64,000 bases of DNA. It comes from CAWAWP01 sp963841205. Its GTDB lineage: Bacteria > Chloroflexota > Ktedonobacteria > Ktedonobacterales > JADMIN01. The notes beneath the pieces are model-generated. The model did no database searches. It saw only the letters and a list, made by a program, of their open reading frames with translations, and was not told the origin of the DNA. The position numbers and the translations under genes are program-made. Every line of letters starts with the position of its first letter. Position 1 is the first letter of the stretch. Below, piece by piece: positions 62,745-64,000 of the stretch. The DNA lies in assembly GCA_963841205.1 (NCBI GenBank), contig CAWJCH010000014.1, positions 434,001 through 498,000 on the forward strand, given 5' to 3'.

Positions 62745-64000
62745 ATGAGCACCACGAGCATTCCGAACACGAAACACGCCATCTCGCCCGCCGAGATCGA
62801 GGACAGCCCAGCGGGCATCAATAACTTCACCATCGTCGCGGCGACCGTCAACGGGTCTGGCAGCCAGACGGCGAACAACGTGCTGCTACGCGCCATCTTC
62901 AAGATGGGCATCCCAGTGAGCGGTAAGAACATCTTCCCCTCGAACATCCAGGGGCTGCCGACGTGGTTCCACATCCGTGTGAGCAAGGACGGCTACATCG
63001 GACGTCGCGAGACCGCCGAGATCGTCGTCGCGCTCAACCGCAGCACCGCTGCCGAGGACATCCGCAACGTGGCGTCGGGCGGCGTGGTGATCCTCCCCGA
63101 CGAGTGGAAGCTGCCGCAGGACCGCGGCGACATCACCTACTACACACTGCCGGTGCAGCAAATGGCGAAGGACTCCGGCGCGAACGCGGAGTTGCGGCCG
63201 TATGTCGCCAACATGGTCTACGTCGGCGCGCTGACCGAGCTGCTCGGCATCGACGTGGACGAGATCAAGGCGGGGCTGAGCGAGCACTTCAAGGGCAAGC
63301 AGAAGCCGATCGAATTGAACTTCGGCGTCGTGCAGGCGGCGATCGACTACACGCGCGCCAACATCGTCAAGACAGATCCCTTCCGCGTCCAGCCGATGCA
63401 CGCGACGAGCGACAAGCTGCTGATCACCGGCAACTCGGCTGGCGCGCTCGGCGCGATCTACGGCGGCTTCACCGTCGCCGCGTGGTATCCGATCACGCCG
63501 TCCACCAGCCTCGTGGATGCGCTCGGCGACTATGCCAAGGTGCTGCGCATTGACAAGGAGACGAAGCGGCCCACCTACGCGATTGTGCAGGCGGAGGACG
63601 AGATCGCCGCGATCGGCATGATCGTCGGCGCCGGCTGGGCGGGTGCGCGGGCGATGACCAGCACATCGGGCCCCGGCATCTCGCTGATGACGGAGTATGC
63701 CGGCTACGCCTACTTCGCCGAGATTCCGTGCGTGATCTGGGACATTCAGCGCATGGGACCCTCGACGGGCCTGCCGACGCGCGTCTCGCAGGGCGACGTG
63801 CTGATGGTCTATTACCTCGGTCACGGCGACACACGCCACACCGTGCTGCTGCCGAGCAGCATGGAGGAGTGCTTCGAGTTCGGCTGGAAGTCGTTCGACT
63901 ACGCCGAGCGCTTGCAGACGCCGGTCTTCGTGCTCTCCGACCTCGACCTCGGCATGAACAACTGGATGACCGCGCCGTTCGCCTATCCCGACCAGCCAAT
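62745..64000 (+). CDS. korA: 2-oxoacid:acceptor oxidoreductase, alpha (gamma-alpha) subunit, 3' end outside
   Basis: At least 418 residues are in the window. Residues 28-200 form the gamma domain (TIVAATVNGSGSQTANNVLL, SGKNIFPSNIQGLPTWFHIR, GGVVILPDEWKLP), and from residue 225 the pyrimidine-binding alpha domain (LLITGNSAGALGAIYGGFTV, AAWYPITPSTSLVDAL, AIVQAEDEIAAIGMIVGAGW, SGPGISLMTEYAGYAYFAEI, QRMGPSTGLPTRVSQGD). Such enzymes (KorA, or pyruvate/other 2-oxoacid ferredoxin oxidoreductases) decarboxylate 2-oxoacids to acyl-CoA and reduce ferredoxin; the TPP-binding beta subunit is normally the next gene. ATG follows an AAAGG site. The substrate is uncertain; 2-oxoglutarate is the usual annotation. 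Confidence 0.93.
   Translation, partial: MSTTSIPNTKHAISPAEIEDSPAGINNFTIVAATVNGSGSQTANNVLLRAIFKMGIPVSGKNIFPSNIQGLPTWFHIRVSKDGYIGRRETAEIVVALNRSTAAEDIRNVASGGVVILPDEWKLPQDRGDITYYTLPVQQMAKDSGANAELRPYVANMVYVGALTELLGIDVDEIKAGLSEHFKGKQKPIELNFGVVQAAIDYTRANIVKTDPFRVQPMHATSDKLLITGNSAGALGAIYGGFTVAAWYPITPSTSLVDALGDYAKVLRIDKETKRPTYAIVQAEDEIAAIGMIVGAGWAGARAMTSTSGPGISLMTEYAGYAYFAEIPCVIWDIQRMGPSTGLPTRVSQGDVLMVYYLGHGDTRHTVLLPSSMEECFEFGWKSFDYAERLQTPVFVLSDLDLGMNNWMTAPFAYPDQP

Noticed and set aside
1..64000. tRNA or rRNA genes
   Set aside because: I found no cloverleaf with a GTTCRANNC loop and no rRNA-like stretch on either strand by reading, though a covariance search was not possible.

Overview
The window is about 64 kb of GC-rich bacterial DNA. 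The housekeeping genes (peptide deformylase, MiaB, TyrS, GrpE/DnaJ, a 2-oxoacid:acceptor oxidoreductase alpha subunit), the many membrane-anchored or lipid-anchored proteins with Ser/Thr/Pro-rich linkers, the DUF4386/DUF4389 genes and the heavy load of insertion sequences fit a member of the Chloroflexota, perhaps Ktedonobacteria-like. This is an impression from protein style, not a proven assignment. I see no rRNA, tRNA or CRISPR array.

Layout. 0-3.4 kb: an IS630 element with TA duplications, a KGG stress protein, a membrane protein and a histidine-kinase remnant. 3.6-7.3 kb: a RibD-type reductase and an MFS transporter fused to a C-terminal domain. 7.3-10.2 kb: two decayed TnpB genes around a broken secreted protein and a 12-bp tandem repeat. 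10.3-33.6 kb is the conserved chromosomal part with mostly intact genes: a def-miaB-TPR cluster behind a good sigma70 promoter, a PucR regulator next to an adenosine deaminase remnant, a CDF transporter, lipoproteins, tyrS, a DksA/TraR zinc-finger protein, an FTR1 permease, grpE-dnaJ and a GH92 mannosidase. 33.8-44.9 kb is an IS graveyard: a DDE element between two inverted IS630 halves, three IS701-like copies and an IS5-like copy, carrying an epoxide hydrolase and a YihY protein as cargo. 45.3-48.6 kb: two DUF4386 proteins and a DUF4389 protein. 48.8-56.7 kb: a small monooxygenase-like gene cleanly split by IS66, then a broken integrase, a truncated transporter, a cupredoxin lipoprotein, a frameshifted BNR-repeat secreted protein and an ion-channel remnant. 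56.8-62.5 kb: a mostly leftward phage- or plasmid-like replication module (replication protein, DnaB-type helicase, small zinc proteins, membrane-HTH protein) with a divergent XRE repressor. 62.7 kb to the end: the 5' part of a KorA-type gene.

The main themes are mobile DNA and reading-frame damage. Three non-autonomous IS200/IS605-like palindromic elements, a dispersed GC-rich repeat that has entered miaB in frame, short tandem duplications of 7, 11 and 16 bp that each break a gene, and in-frame TAG codons in the replication module are all visible. Frame damage is concentrated in accessory DNA while core genes are intact. This argues for real decay, though unpolished long-read indels in repetitive DNA could add to it.
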